A DNA stretch of 64,000 nt from Actinomycetota bacterium (GCA_014384285.1 JACNGE010000014.1:1-64000), one strand, 5' to 3'. Positions 9,530-20,151 are shown, counted from the first letter of the stretch. A program made the numbers and translations. Notes: generated by a model not told the origin, from the letters alone.

Positions 9530-9618
9530 GGAGGGATCGCATAGTCTGGCCTAGTGCGCACGCTTGGAAAGCGTGTAAGGGTTTATCCCCTTCGAGGGTT
9601 CGAATCCCTCTCCCTCCG
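9530..9618 (+). tRNA. tRNA-Ser (GGA)
   Basis: GGAGGGA...TCCCTCCG acceptor stem, long variable arm, anticodon loop CTTGGAAA. Confidence 0.93.
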
Positions 9619-9640
9619 CGTAGAAGATTTATACCCTTTT

Positions 9641-9726
9641 GGAGGGATGGCCGAGCGGACGAAGGCGATAGTCTTGAAAACTATTGTATGTATTCCATAC
9701 CGTGGGTTCGAATCCCACTCCCTCCG
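9641..9726 (+). tRNA. tRNA-Ser (UGA)
   Basis: GGAGGGA...TCCCTCCG; anticodon loop CTTGAAA; long variable arm. Confidence 0.93.
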
Positions 9727-9733
9727 CAAGCCT

Positions 9734-9900
<167 letters not shown>

Positions 9901-9914
9901 CTTAGAGTTTAAAT

Positions 9915-10577
9915 CTAGTAATTAAAAAGAGGTTCTTCTAAATTCCATCCTGGTTCGTTACCCCAGGTATTAAGAAAAGTAACATTTTCTACGGGTTCTC
10001 TTTTGGCGACTCCCCATTTTCCTAATGGATATCCAGCTGTTACAACAGCATTAATTTGCCACCCTTTGTCCACAGGAATATTCAAAGCTTCAAAAGCTTT
10101 CTCTTGATTAAACATTCCAAGAACTGTTGTCAGGCAAGTTCCAATTCCATGAGCTCTTCCAGCCAACATTAAATTCCAAATTGCAGGATAGATTGAAGAT
10201 CCAGTTGGATCGTTTCTAGATAAAACTACAAACTGAGCAGGTACTTTGTGGAAGTTTTCGGATAACCATGTAGCTGATTTACTAATCCTGATTACTTGTT
10301 TTGCTTTATTTTCATCTAAAACTTTTGATGCGCCCATATCTGGATTGTTTTCATAATAATCTCTTATGTAAATGTCCCATGCTTCTCTGTAATAATCACC
10401 AAGTTTATTTTTTACATCTGGTTCCGTAACTATAATAAATTTCCAACTTTGATTATTAGCTCCGCTTGGTGCTCGAACAGCTGCGTCAACCATCTGAATT
10501 AAAATATTTTCAGGAATCGGGTCTTCCTTAACCCTTCTCATAGCACGAGTTGTATAAAGTGCTTCAAATACATCCAT
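9915..10577 (-). CDS. Nitroreductase family protein
   Basis: TTRAMRRVKEDPIP, RAPSGANNQSWKFIIV, GIGTCLTT. Confidence 0.85.
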   Translation of the reverse strand: MDVFEALYTTRAMRRVKEDPIPENILIQMVDAAVRAPSGANNQSWKFIIVTEPDVKNKLGDYYREAWDIYIRDYYENNPDMGASKVLDENKAKQVIRISKSATWLSENFHKVPAQFVVLSRNDPTGSSIYPAIWNLMLAGRAHGIGTCLTTVLGMFNQEKAFEALNIPVDKGWQINAVVTAGYPLGKWGVAKREPVENVTFLNTWGNEPGWNLEEPLFNY

Positions 10578-10603
10578 CTGAATATCTTACTAAGATAATT
10601 CTT

Positions 10604-11413
10604 ATGGAAGAGAAATTAATTAAAGAAATTAATAATGAAGTGGCTTATATCTGGATAAACAGGCCCGATAAAAAGAATGCCATGGATTTTGATGTATGGT
10701 TTGGTATCCCAGATTTAATAAATGAAATAAATGAGAATGAAGAAGCTAAATGCATACTGCTTCTAGGCAAAGGAGACTCATTTTCTGCAGGTATAGATAT
10801 TGCAACATTTATGGGTGATATGAGTTTAAATGAAAACCTCTCCTCAACCACTAGCGACAGAAGAAAAACAATGAAATTGATAGAGGAAATGCAAGGAGCA
10901 TTTACTACAATAGCTAATTCTAAAATACCCGTAATTGCATTAGCTCACGGTTTTTGTCTAGGAGGAGCTACAAGTATGATTTCAGCTTGTGATATTCGAC
11001 TCTCCACTAAAGAAGCAAAGTTCTCAATTGGCGAGACTAAATTAGGGCTAGTAGCTGATGTTGGAATATTGCAAAGAATGCCCAAAATTGTATCAAAGGG
11101 AGATGTAAGAGAATTAGCTTTTACAGGAAGACATTTTGATGGTATTCATGCGGATAAAATTAGATTTGTTAATGCTATATATGAGAGTGTTGATGAACTT
11201 TATGAAGCTGGAAGAGCCCTTGCTGAAGAGATTGCAAAAAATTCAAAAAATATAGTTGTTGGAACTAAAGAGGTTTTAAATAAGGGTGAAGATCTATCGA
11301 CGGAACAAGCACTTGATTATGTACGTTTATGGAATACGTCATATTTAATTTCTGAGGATTTAAAAGAAGGGGTAACAGCTTTCTTTGAAAAAAGAGATCC
11401 AGACTTTAAATAA
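10604..11413 (+). CDS. Enoyl-CoA hydratase/isomerase family protein (ORF opens at 10550; likely ATG at 10604)
   Basis: NRPDKKNAMD, SAGIDIATF, AHGFCLGGATSMISACDIRL. Confidence 0.85.
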   Translation: MEEKLIKEINNEVAYIWINRPDKKNAMDFDVWFGIPDLINEINENEEAKCILLLGKGDSFSAGIDIATFMGDMSLNENLSSTTSDRRKTMKLIEEMQGAFTTIANSKIPVIALAHGFCLGGATSMISACDIRLSTKEAKFSIGETKLGLVADVGILQRMPKIVSKGDVRELAFTGRHFDGIHADKIRFVNAIYESVDELYEAGRALAEEIAKNSKNIVVGTKEVLNKGEDLSTEQALDYVRLWNTSYLISEDLKEGVTAFFEKRDPDFK

Positions 11414-12386
11414 TTTGTTCGTAAGAAGATAAAGCAAACCTATCAGTCATTCCCGCTACGTAATCTATAGCATTTTCAAGGTCTGACTGTGCTTGAATAT
11501 ATGCTTCAGGCAATTCATTTGTTTTTTTTGTAAAATGTTCAACAAGACTTACGACAATTTCCTGATATTCCACCCTTTTAGTTTCTGTTCCTTTTCTTAG
11601 ATAAACATTTTCGAACATGAAGTCTCTTAATTCCTGCATATGAGCAGATACAGCACTGTCCATTTGAACTTCTCCGCTTGATGAAGCTTTAAAAATACCC
11701 GAAATAAGACTATTAATCCATGTTTTTCCAGGAGGTCCAAGTTCATTTACTATAGAATTTGGAATATCATTTTCTTTCAAAACTCCAGCCCTAATAGCAT
11801 CTTCAACATCGTGAGTTAGGTAGGCAATTCTATCTGCAAATCTGCAAATCATTCCTTCTTGCGTAATAGGTTCTTCCTCATACTTCCAAGGATGTTTATG
11901 TATTCCATCTAGTGTTTCATAAGAAAGGTTGAGGTTCTCAATCTTATCTAATACTTTTACTGAATTTTCAGAATGACTCCAGCCATTTGGATGTAGTTTA
12001 TCTAAAGCATCTTCTCCTGTATGACCGAAGGGTGAATGACCTACGTCATGTCCCATACATATAGCTTCAGTTAAATCAGGGTTGAGTCCCATAGTTTTAG
12101 CGATGGATCTACCAACCTGAGTGACTTGTAAAGTGTGGGTCATTCTTGTAATAAAATGATCTCCATCAGGATTAATAAATACTTGAGTCTTGTGCTTAAG
12201 CCTTCTAAAAGCTTTTGAGTGAATTATGCGATCACGATCTCGCTCGAATGCTGTCCTAAACATATCCGGCTCCTCATTGAGACTTCTCCCAAGAGATTTT
12301 TCAGACAAAGCTGCATGTGAAGAAAGAGTAACTCTTTCATTCACCTCTCGCCACTCACGGTCTCTCAGAATAAATGAATCATTCAT
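11406..12386 (-). CDS. dgt: Deoxyguanosinetriphosphate triphosphohydrolase (HD domain)
   Basis: RDRDRIIHSKAFRRLKHKTQVF, CMGHDVGHSPFGHTGE. Confidence 0.9.
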   Translation of the reverse strand: MNDSFILRDREWREVNERVTLSSHAALSEKSLGRSLNEEPDMFRTAFERDRDRIIHSKAFRRLKHKTQVFINPDGDHFITRMTHTLQVTQVGRSIAKTMGLNPDLTEAICMGHDVGHSPFGHTGEDALDKLHPNGWSHSENSVKVLDKIENLNLSYETLDGIHKHPWKYEEEPITQEGMICRFADRIAYLTHDVEDAIRAGVLKENDIPNSIVNELGPPGKTWINSLISGIFKASSSGEVQMDSAVSAHMQELRDFMFENVYLRKGTETKRVEYQEIVVSLVEHFTKKTNELPEAYIQAQSDLENAIDYVAGMTDRFALSSYEQII

Positions 12387-12402
12387 ACTTTTACCTTAAA
12401 CA

Positions 12403-12999
12403 CTAAAAAGAATTTAATAAAGGAATTAAATCAGACCAATTTTTTATGCTAAATGTTCCCTCAAGGTGTGAGTTGTAAGGTCTTTCAAATCTAATAATTT
12501 TTTTCTCTGGAACATGGTTAATGAAATTCTCTAGTTGATATGGTGCATCATCTAGATATACTTCACAGTTAATCGTCCATTTATCTTCAATGAAGTGGAC
12601 TTCTTTTGTAGGAATTTTCTTTTCACCCAGCCATATGAGGGTATCATGTATGGACCACCATGGTTTTGATGAGATGATGACAACTTCGTGACCCATTTTT
12701 GACAGTTCTAATAAAGTTTCTTGTGATTGGTCATAAAGCTCTAAATGTCTAAAAATTGAAGAGCCGTTAATATCCATAGCCCACTTCCAGAAGTCTTTGT
12801 CTGAATCGAAATGAGTTAATGGTTTTGAGAGACCCCAATCAGTTATTTCTTCTTCAGAGATTTTTGTACCAAATTCTAAAGCATACTGTGTAGTCCATCC
12901 TTTAGTAAAATCTGCAACTACTCCATCTAAATCTACACCAATTCTCACTTGACTAAGTTTAATTCTTTGGTGCATTATAGAAAGGTAATCTATTACCAT
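12403..12999 (-). CDS. HAD-superfamily 5'-nucleotidase-like protein
   Basis: IGVDLDGVVADF motif, VVIISSKP, EVYLDDAPYQ. Confidence 0.7.
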   Translation of the reverse strand: MVIDYLSIMHQRIKLSQVRIGVDLDGVVADFTKGWTTQYALEFGTKISEEEITDWGLSKPLTHFDSDKDFWKWAMDINGSSIFRHLELYDQSQETLLELSKMGHEVVIISSKPWWSIHDTLIWLGEKKIPTKEVHFIEDKWTINCEVYLDDAPYQLENFINHVPEKKIIRFERPYNSHLEGTFSIKNWSDLIPLLNSF

Positions 13000-13007
13000 T
13001 TAATATT

Positions 13008-14540
13008 ATGCAACAAGCACTATACAGAAAATATCGACCTGAGAAACTTACAGAACTAGTGGGACAAGAAGAGGCAGTTTCATTAATTTCTAAACAGATT
13101 GAGAAAGACAGTCTAGGTCATGCTTATCTTTTTTCTGGACCAAGAGGAGTTGGAAAAACTTCATTAGCAAGAATAATCGCAACTCAGCTTGGGTGTGATC
13201 CTGTATTTGATATAACTGAAATTGATGCCGCATCTAACAACAAAGTAGATGACATTAGAGACATGAATGAAAGTGTGAACTTTATTGCGAGCAGCCCGGG
13301 TAAAAAAAGGGTGTACATCTTAGATGAGGTTCATATGTTATCAAATGCAGCATCTAATGCATTTTTAAAAACCTTAGAAGAGCCACCAGAACACATAATT
13401 TTTATTTTGGCAACAACTGAACCCGAGAGAGTACTTGAAACCGTTAAGAGCAGAACAACTCATATAGTTTTTAAAAAAATACCGGAAGAAGAAATTGTAA
13501 AAACTCTTCAGAAAATTGGGAAAAAAGAAAAGATGAAACTTAGTGTTGAAGTTTTAAGCACAATCGCTTCCTTTTCCGATGGATCATTAAGAGATGGAAT
13601 TAACTTATTTGAACAAACATATAATACTTTTGGAACAAAATCAACAGTCGATGACTTATACGGGATACTTGGCAAGCTAAGTACAAAAGAATTTGAAATA
13701 ATAGTTAATTCAATTGAAACACAAGATACTGGTTCTGTCTTGGGAGTGCTAAGGGATGCATACCAAAAGGGCTTGCAACCAAATGATATTGTAAACTCTA
13801 TCTCTGAATTTTTTAGGAATATGTTTTATTTGAAATATCTAGCGGGAGATTCCAAACTCGAAAGTCTTACACCAACTCTTAAAAAGCTCTTAGAAGATGC
13901 AGATAAAAAAATAAACGCAAAACAATTGATTCGAATCCTGGATTTAATTGATGAATTGAATCATAATCTTTCAAACAGTACATCTCAGCATCTGAAGCTT
14001 GAGTTATTTTTAATGAAAGTAATAAGACCAGAATTAGGATCTGATATAAAAACAGTCAGCTATAGGGTTGATTTATTAGAGGGAAAAATTTCAAATTCTG
14101 AAACAACCATTAAACAAATAAACTCTAAACCACATAATGAAGATACCGCTGTAGCTAAAGAGGTACCAAAAAAAACAGATATTAGAAAAAATGTACAAAA
14201 AAAAGAATCCCTAGGTAATTTCGATGTTTATTGGCCAAAAATTCTCGAAGAAATGAAAAAAGAATTATCTCCAAGGAAATTTTCCTACCTAACAGCTGTA
14301 AGATCTGAGGTTGAAGAAGAGGATACAATAAATCTTATTGTTGACAAAGAGAACGAATTTTTATTTGAACAACTAAAAAAATCTCAAGAAATTACAGAAC
14401 TACTAAAGTCAACAACTGCAAAAATGATGGGTTTAGAGGTAGTAGTTAAAGTATCTTTAAACCCCAATGCAAGAGTAAGCGATGAAGAAAAAGGCTTAAG
14501 TGTTGCACAAGAAATATTTGATGTCGAAGATTTAAGCTAA
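13008..14540 (+). CDS. dnaX: DNA polymerase III subunit gamma/tau, lacking the usual Cys4 zinc module
   Basis: YRKYRPEKLTELVGQEEAV, SGPRGVGKTSLARI, EIDAASNNKVDDIRD, ILDEVHMLSNAASNAFLKTLEEPP. Confidence 0.93.
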   Translation: MQQALYRKYRPEKLTELVGQEEAVSLISKQIEKDSLGHAYLFSGPRGVGKTSLARIIATQLGCDPVFDITEIDAASNNKVDDIRDMNESVNFIASSPGKKRVYILDEVHMLSNAASNAFLKTLEEPPEHIIFILATTEPERVLETVKSRTTHIVFKKIPEEEIVKTLQKIGKKEKMKLSVEVLSTIASFSDGSLRDGINLFEQTYNTFGTKSTVDDLYGILGKLSTKEFEIIVNSIETQDTGSVLGVLRDAYQKGLQPNDIVNSISEFFRNMFYLKYLAGDSKLESLTPTLKKLLEDADKKINAKQLIRILDLIDELNHNLSNSTSQHLKLELFLMKVIRPELGSDIKTVSYRVDLLEGKISNSETTIKQINSKPHNEDTAVAKEVPKKTDIRKNVQKKESLGNFDVYWPKILEEMKKELSPRKFSYLTAVRSEVEEEDTINLIVDKENEFLFEQLKKSQEITELLKSTTAKMMGLEVVVKVSLNPNARVSDEEKGLSVAQEIFDVEDLS

Positions 14541-14878
14541 GATTCTTTAAAGTTAAGTTCACTCAAAGCTACTGTAATTCTTCTAGATCCTTGATTCTGT
14601 GCACTTTTACAAAGTTCGATAAAGCTTCTAAGCTCTCCAGTTCTAAATTTTTTAAGATTATCTCCAGCAGCAATAGACTCACTACGCTCTCTTTCCAGGA
14701 GTTTAATCTCTATTTCTTTTGCTCTTGCTAAATATGTACTACTTACCTCAAATAAGGTATCTATTCCATCTGCTATTGGGGGGTTAATATGGCCCATTAT
14801 TACATCAATATATTCATTAATTTCTGCATGAAGATCTTCAACATTAGATAAACCTTTTTTTAAGGGAAACTTTTGCAT
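14537..14878 (-). CDS. Hypothetical protein
   Basis: 113-aa ORF packed between dnaX and murJ. Confidence 0.55.
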   Translation of the reverse strand: MQKFPLKKGLSNVEDLHAEINEYIDVIMGHINPPIADGIDTLFEVSSTYLARAKEIEIKLLERERSESIAAGDNLKKFRTGELRSFIELCKSAQNQGSRRITVALSELNFKES

Positions 14879-16374
14879 TACTTTATCCTTTTCAAATTAA
14901 TATATTTCATTTTAACGAAACGGAGAGACAGCAAGTTAAGTAACAAGATAAATAATGAATCGAATACTACTTCAAATATAGGCGCACTGGGATAAAGATT
15001 AAAATCGACCAACAGAAAGTATGTTCCTAAACCAATTAAAAATATCTTTAAGAAATCAATCATTAATAATTTATCAACAATTCTTTCTCCTCTAATTGTT
15101 AAAAATACAGATAAAATTAACATATTTAACCAGAGTGATGAAATAATTATTGTTGAGTAGCCAACCTCTGAAGGAGTAGTGTAAAATTTCAAGAAAATAA
15201 TTGAAATAAAAGTTATAGAGGTTCCAACCCAAACAGGAAACCAGTAATTTTTTTGTACATAATAAGACCTTGTAACAATCTGATTGATTGACCATGGAAT
15301 TAATCCGAAAGAGACTATAAAGAATATTGAAGACACTCTTAAAGTATCCTCACCACTGAATAGACCCCGTTGATAAATAACTTTTATAATATTTTCTGAG
15401 TTAACTAAAAAAAGAATCAGAACACCCGTATTTATTAGTGTTAGAACAGACAGTTGTTTTCTAATTAGTAACTTGAAATCTTCTAATTTATTTTCCACAT
15501 ATAAATTTGATAAAGTTGGGTAGCTAGCAACTCCTACAGCTTGAGCAATGACACCTATTGGAATTAGGGCTACTCTTCGTGCATACCTAAAAGAAGCAAT
15601 AGAACCAGTAGTTAAAAAAGATCCAAAATAGCGAAAAAGTTGCTCATCTACCACTGCAATTGATTGCCCTACGATCAAAGGAAGAGAAATTGTTATATAT
15701 TTAACAACGTGCTCAATTTTTGGTTTAAGTAATTTGAAAATAAGACCATTTTTTTTAGCGCCGAAGATCTGTATGAAAAAATGACCGATAATTGAGCCTA
15801 TCAAACCACCAACTGCAAAACCATAAACAGTTGATTCAGGAGAAGATGAATAAATCCAACCAAATAAGATAATGGAAAAATTGTAAACCACAGGTGCAAG
15901 CGCAGCATATTTAAAATCATTCTTAAAATATTGAAAAGACATAAGAATTGCGCCAATGAAAAAAAATGTTTGGCTGAAAACTATTGGAACAAATAACTTA
16001 ACAAATAATTCAGGGTCCTTTACATCTAGGAAGTTAACAATCTGATTTCTTAAAAAGAAAAAGACTATTGAAACGAAGGTAAAAACAATTGCTAATCCAT
16101 ACAGAAGTGAAACAAAGTAATCATTAAGTCCTTCTTTATTATTTTTAGACAAATCACTAAGAATGGGTATTAATGTTATAGCCAGGTAGCCACCAGCAGA
16201 TAAATAAAACAAAAAATCTGGAATTATAAATGCTAGATCAAGGGTATCTGAAGCATCTGACACTCCAGTCCATTGGGCAAGTAGTATCTCTCTAAAGAAA
16301 CCAAGTACTCTACTCATAAGATAAGATATTGATACTAGGGAGATAGAGCCAAGTAATTTACTAGAGTTGAGCAT
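14878..16374 (-). CDS. murJ: MurJ/MviN-family lipid II flippase-like protein
   Basis: N-terminal SRVLGFFREILLAQWTGVS; about 14 hydrophobic segments. Confidence 0.8.
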   Translation of the reverse strand: MLNSSKLLGSISLVSISYLMSRVLGFFREILLAQWTGVSDASDTLDLAFIIPDFLFYLSAGGYLAITLIPILSDLSKNNKEGLNDYFVSLLYGLAIVFTFVSIVFFFLRNQIVNFLDVKDPELFVKLFVPIVFSQTFFFIGAILMSFQYFKNDFKYAALAPVVYNFSIILFGWIYSSSPESTVYGFAVGGLIGSIIGHFFIQIFGAKKNGLIFKLLKPKIEHVVKYITISLPLIVGQSIAVVDEQLFRYFGSFLTTGSIASFRYARRVALIPIGVIAQAVGVASYPTLSNLYVENKLEDFKLLIRKQLSVLTLINTGVLILFLVNSENIIKVIYQRGLFSGEDTLRVSSIFFIVSFGLIPWSINQIVTRSYYVQKNYWFPVWVGTSITFISIIFLKFYTTPSEVGYSTIIISSLWLNMLILSVFLTIRGERIVDKLLMIDFLKIFLIGLGTYFLLVDFNLYPSAPIFEVVFDSLFILLLNLLSLRFVKMKYINLKRIK

Positions 16375-17239
16375 GTTTTTCTTTCATATCTTCTAGAAAG
16401 TTGTATGGAACTTTCATTGGATTGTTTTCATATCCAAATCCTAAATTTATATTTGGCTTTATATCACCATGATAATCAGAGCCGCCACATTCAAGAAGAT
16501 TTAATTTTTTTGCAACCTCAGTAATTTGATTGGTTATATTTTTGCTATAACTTGAGTAAGTGCTTTCAAGACCGCTTATCCCAAAATCAGTTAATTTTTG
16601 TATGTAGCTAACAAATGATTGATTAATCCAATCCTCTTGTTTTGAGTATTTTTCATTACTCATAAGTGTGTGGGGGTGTGCTAAAAATACAAGGCATTTA
16701 GATTCTTTAGATAGCTCAATTATTTTTGTTATATCTGGTTGATGACTTCTTGAGTCTCCAATTTTTCCATTACCTAAATATTTAATAAAAGCTTCATTTA
16801 TTGAACTTACGTAACCTTTATCTTTCAAAATACTTGCAATATGAGGCCTGCCAGGAACTTTCGTCTTAAAAGCATTTAGCTCAGACTTGTTAATCTCTAT
16901 TCCTTCATTTTGTAAATTTTCAATAATTTCAATGTTACGAATTTCTTTCAAAAGCCTAATTTCTTGTAGAAATACTTCAACTGGAGATTGTTCCTCAATA
17001 AAGTATAGGAGTAGATGTATGCCTGCATAGGAGTTAGATTCTTCTAGCTCCTCCCATGAAACGCTAACTTCAACCCCATTAATAATCTCGATGTTTTCAT
17101 TTTTAGGAAGTATTGTGAGGTACTCATGATCAGTAACAGACACTGCTTCAAGCTGCATGTCTACTGCTTTCTTGACAATTACTTCGGGGCTTTCTGTTCC
17201 ATCAGAATTTTCAGAATGTAGGTGTAAATCAATACTCAT
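16361..17239 (-). CDS. PHP-domain phosphoesterase
   Basis: DLHLHSENSDGTESPE, VTDHEYL, LAHPHTL, GGSDYHGD. Confidence 0.8.
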   Translation of the reverse strand: MSIDLHLHSENSDGTESPEVIVKKAVDMQLEAVSVTDHEYLTILPKNENIEIINGVEVSVSWEELEESNSYAGIHLLLYFIEEQSPVEVFLQEIRLLKEIRNIEIIENLQNEGIEINKSELNAFKTKVPGRPHIASILKDKGYVSSINEAFIKYLGNGKIGDSRSHQPDITKIIELSKESKCLVFLAHPHTLMSNEKYSKQEDWINQSFVSYIQKLTDFGISGLESTYSSYSKNITNQITEVAKKLNLLECGGSDYHGDIKPNINLGFGYENNPMKVPYNFLEDMKEKHAQL

Positions 17240-17296
17240 TACAAACTAGAGTACTAGGTCTGTTATATCTTTAAATAGTTCATTAGAATGTTTGCA

Positions 17297-18505
17297 ATGA
17301 GTTTAATAGTTCAAAAATATGGCGGCACGAGCGTAGCGAATCCCGAATCGTTAAAAATAGTGGCGGACAAAATTATCAGTGCAAAAAAGGAAAATCATCA
17401 AGTAGTAGTAGTCGTCTCAGCTATGGGCTCAAGTACAGATGAACTAATTACTCTTGCTAGTCAACTTTCAGATGAACCGTCGCCACGTGAAATGGACATG
17501 CTACTTTCGGCAGGGGAAAGGATAACCATGTCACTTCTCGCAATGCACCTTAACAGTCTTGGTTATGACTCATTTTCTCTTACTGGTTCTCAGGCTGGAA
17601 TTATCACAACATCACGTCATGGTAGAGCTGAAATTGAAAAAATATCTGGAGAAAGAGTAAAGGAGGGACTCGAGAAAGGGAGCATTGTTATTGTTGCTGG
17701 GTTTCAAGGGTTTAATCCAGATACCAGAGAAATAACTACTCTTGGCCGAGGAGGCTCAGATGCGACAGCTGTTGCGCTTGCTGCTTCTTTAGATGCAGAC
17801 AAGTGTGAAATTTATACAGATGTTGAGGGTATCTTTACCGCTGACCCAAGAGTTACAAAAAAAGCAAAGTTATTAAAAGAAATTACTTATGATGAAATGC
17901 TTGAGATGGCTTCTACTGGTGCTCGGGTGTTAATGGCAAGGTCAGTTGAGTTTGGTAGAAGGTATAATGTACCTATAATCGTTAGACCAACCTTTAGCGA
18001 AGGCACAGGAACGATAGTAAAGGAAAGAGTAATGGAACAAGCGATAGTTAGTGGCGTTACACATAATGATAAAGAAATTAAATTCACTCTATTTGGAGTA
18101 CCTGACCAACCTGGTATCGCAGGGTCAGTTTTTGGACACCTTTCAGAAAAAGGGGTTAATGTGGATATGATCGTGCAGAATGTTTCTAAAGATGCCAAAA
18201 CCGATATAAGTTTTACTGCCCCTGAAGAACAAAAAGAAGAGGTTGTAAAAATTCTATCAATACTAACAGAAGATTTGAACGCGGAGGGATCCGATACAGA
18301 CGAAAACATAGCAAGAGTTTCAATTATTGGCGCAGGAATGAAATCAGAATCTGGTGTTGCTTCAAAAATGTTTAAAATACTGGGTGCTAATGAAATTAAT
18401 ATTGGAATGATTTCGACTTCACCCATAAGAATTTCATGCGTTATTTCAAAAGACGATATGCAAAAAGCAATTGAAGTTTTACACGACGAGTTCATAGTTG
18501 ACTAA
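17297..18505 (+). CDS. lysC: Aspartate kinase (ORF opens at 17288)
   Basis: VQKYGGTSVANPE, TLGRGGSDATAVALAA, two ACT-like regions. Confidence 0.93.
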   Translation: MSLIVQKYGGTSVANPESLKIVADKIISAKKENHQVVVVVSAMGSSTDELITLASQLSDEPSPREMDMLLSAGERITMSLLAMHLNSLGYDSFSLTGSQAGIITTSRHGRAEIEKISGERVKEGLEKGSIVIVAGFQGFNPDTREITTLGRGGSDATAVALAASLDADKCEIYTDVEGIFTADPRVTKKAKLLKEITYDEMLEMASTGARVLMARSVEFGRRYNVPIIVRPTFSEGTGTIVKERVMEQAIVSGVTHNDKEIKFTLFGVPDQPGIAGSVFGHLSEKGVNVDMIVQNVSKDAKTDISFTAPEEQKEEVVKILSILTEDLNAEGSDTDENIARVSIIGAGMKSESGVASKMFKILGANEINIGMISTSPIRISCVISKDDMQKAIEVLHDEFIVD

Positions 18506-19492
18506 ATGAAGATTGCAATAGTAGGTGCCACAGGACTAGTCGGTAGAAACATTATCAAACAATGCGAACAACTTCTTCCTAAAGAAATCGAATATCATTT
18601 GTTTGCATCAAGTAAATCTGCTGGAAAATCCCTCAAAATAAACGATCAAGATGTTGTAGTTCAAGAATTAAATTCTAAAAATATAAAAGAATACGATATC
18701 GCTCTATTCTCTGCGGGGGGAGATAGGTCAAAAGAATTTTCAGAATATTTTATCTCCCAGGGAAGCTATGTTATTGACAATTCTTCAGCATTCAGAATGC
18801 AGGATGAGGTACCACTGGTTGTGTATGGAATTAATGAAGACCAGATAACTACTACTACTAAACTTATAGCTAATCCAAACTGTACAACAATGGGTCTTGT
18901 GATGGCACTTAAGCCTTTACACGACAAATTTAATCTGAACAGCATAACTCCTGTAGCCTACCAAGCAGTATCTGGTTCAGGCACTGAAGCTGTTAACTCA
19001 TTAAAGAAGGAAGAATTATTAGACAAAGAATCTTTACTAGAAAATAAGGACACTTTTTACTCTAGGCCAATTGCAAGAAATGTAATTCCACTAGCAGGGA
19101 ATTTAACAGAGAATGAATACTCTGATGAAGAGATGAAAATTGTTTATGAGTCTAGAAAAATTCTGGATATTCCTGGATTGCTCGTCGAACCATCAAATGC
19201 AAGAGTCGGTGTAGTGACTGGTCATGGGGTATTTTGTTCTGCAGTTTTTGAAGAAGATGTAAACATAGAAGAGGCAATAAGTGTGTTAAATAATTTTGAG
19301 GGAGTCCAGTATTGGTCAGACACCTTAGCTACCCCACTTGATGCTGAGGACAATCTTAACGTACTTGTCTCGAGGCTTAGAATAGGACTTTCTAATACAA
19401 GAATTCTGAATTTTTGGTGTGTTTCTGACAATCTGCTTAAAGGTGCAGCATTAAATGCTGTCCAGATAGCAAGCTACTTGGTAAAGAAATGA
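18506..19492 (+). CDS. asd: Aspartate-semialdehyde dehydrogenase
   Basis: VGATGLVGRNII, SAGGDRSKEF, ANPNCTTMGLVMAL, YQAVSGSG. Confidence 0.93.
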   Translation: MKIAIVGATGLVGRNIIKQCEQLLPKEIEYHLFASSKSAGKSLKINDQDVVVQELNSKNIKEYDIALFSAGGDRSKEFSEYFISQGSYVIDNSSAFRMQDEVPLVVYGINEDQITTTTKLIANPNCTTMGLVMALKPLHDKFNLNSITPVAYQAVSGSGTEAVNSLKKEELLDKESLLENKDTFYSRPIARNVIPLAGNLTENEYSDEEMKIVYESRKILDIPGLLVEPSNARVGVVTGHGVFCSAVFEEDVNIEEAISVLNNFEGVQYWSDTLATPLDAEDNLNVLVSRLRIGLSNTRILNFWCVSDNLLKGAALNAVQIASYLVKK

Positions 19493-20151
19493 TTTCAATT
19501 CCAGATAATATAACCACGCATAAAAGAAGAATATTAGGACCTCTCGGAAGATTTGTCTTAAAAATTTCTAACTGGGAAATTAAAGGAGAAATTCCAAAAT
19601 ACAAGAGAATGGTTTTAGTTGGTGTCCCACATACTGCTATGAGAGATGCTTGGTATGGACTACTTGCAGTTTTAGCTTTAGATTTAAAGGTTAATTTTTT
19701 TGGTGCAAAATGGATTTTCACACGGCTTCCTAGTCCTGTAACTTTTTCTAAAAATTTAGACAAGCTAGGGATTCCTTGGCCACTAGGTTGGTTACAAAAA
19801 AGGTTATTGATGAGGTTAGGGGGAATTCCGGTTTACAGAACAGAGGCAAAGGGTCACATAAGAAGTGCGATAGAAGAGTTTTCTAAGCTAGAAAAATTTA
19901 TTTTAGTCCTAACACCTGAAGGTGGCACTTACGTAGTTTCACAATTTAGAAGCGGATTTTATTATATTGCAAAGGATATGAATATCCCATATGTTCCAGT
20001 AGAAATTGATTTTAAAAACAGATCATTCAACATTCAAGAACCACATTTTGTTACAGGGACTTTTGAAGAAGAATCAATAAAGCTTGAAGAACTGTTTCAA
20101 GGAGTTGAGGGAGCTACAAGAACCTTTACAATGTTAAAAGAAAAGGAATAA
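19489..20151 (+). CDS. PlsC-like 1-acyl-sn-glycerol-3-phosphate acyltransferase family protein
   Basis: VGVPHTAMRDAW (HX4D), GGIPVYR, LTPEGGTY. Confidence 0.7.
   Translation: MISIPDNITTHKRRILGPLGRFVLKISNWEIKGEIPKYKRMVLVGVPHTAMRDAWYGLLAVLALDLKVNFFGAKWIFTRLPSPVTFSKNLDKLGIPWPLGWLQKRLLMRLGGIPVYRTEAKGHIRSAIEEFSKLEKFILVLTPEGGTYVVSQFRSGFYYIAKDMNIPYVPVEIDFKNRSFNIQEPHFVTGTFEEESIKLEELFQGVEGATRTFTMLKEKE

Noticed and set aside
9641-9726. Possible selC (tRNA-Sec) in the tRNA cluster
   Set aside because: Anticodon is UGA (Ser), not UCA; normal tRNA-Ser length and arms. selC, selA and selB must be sought outside the window.
17887-18495. 202-aa ORF antisense to lysC
   Set aside because: Long but entirely opposite a conserved aspartokinase; no independent motif or RBS evidence.
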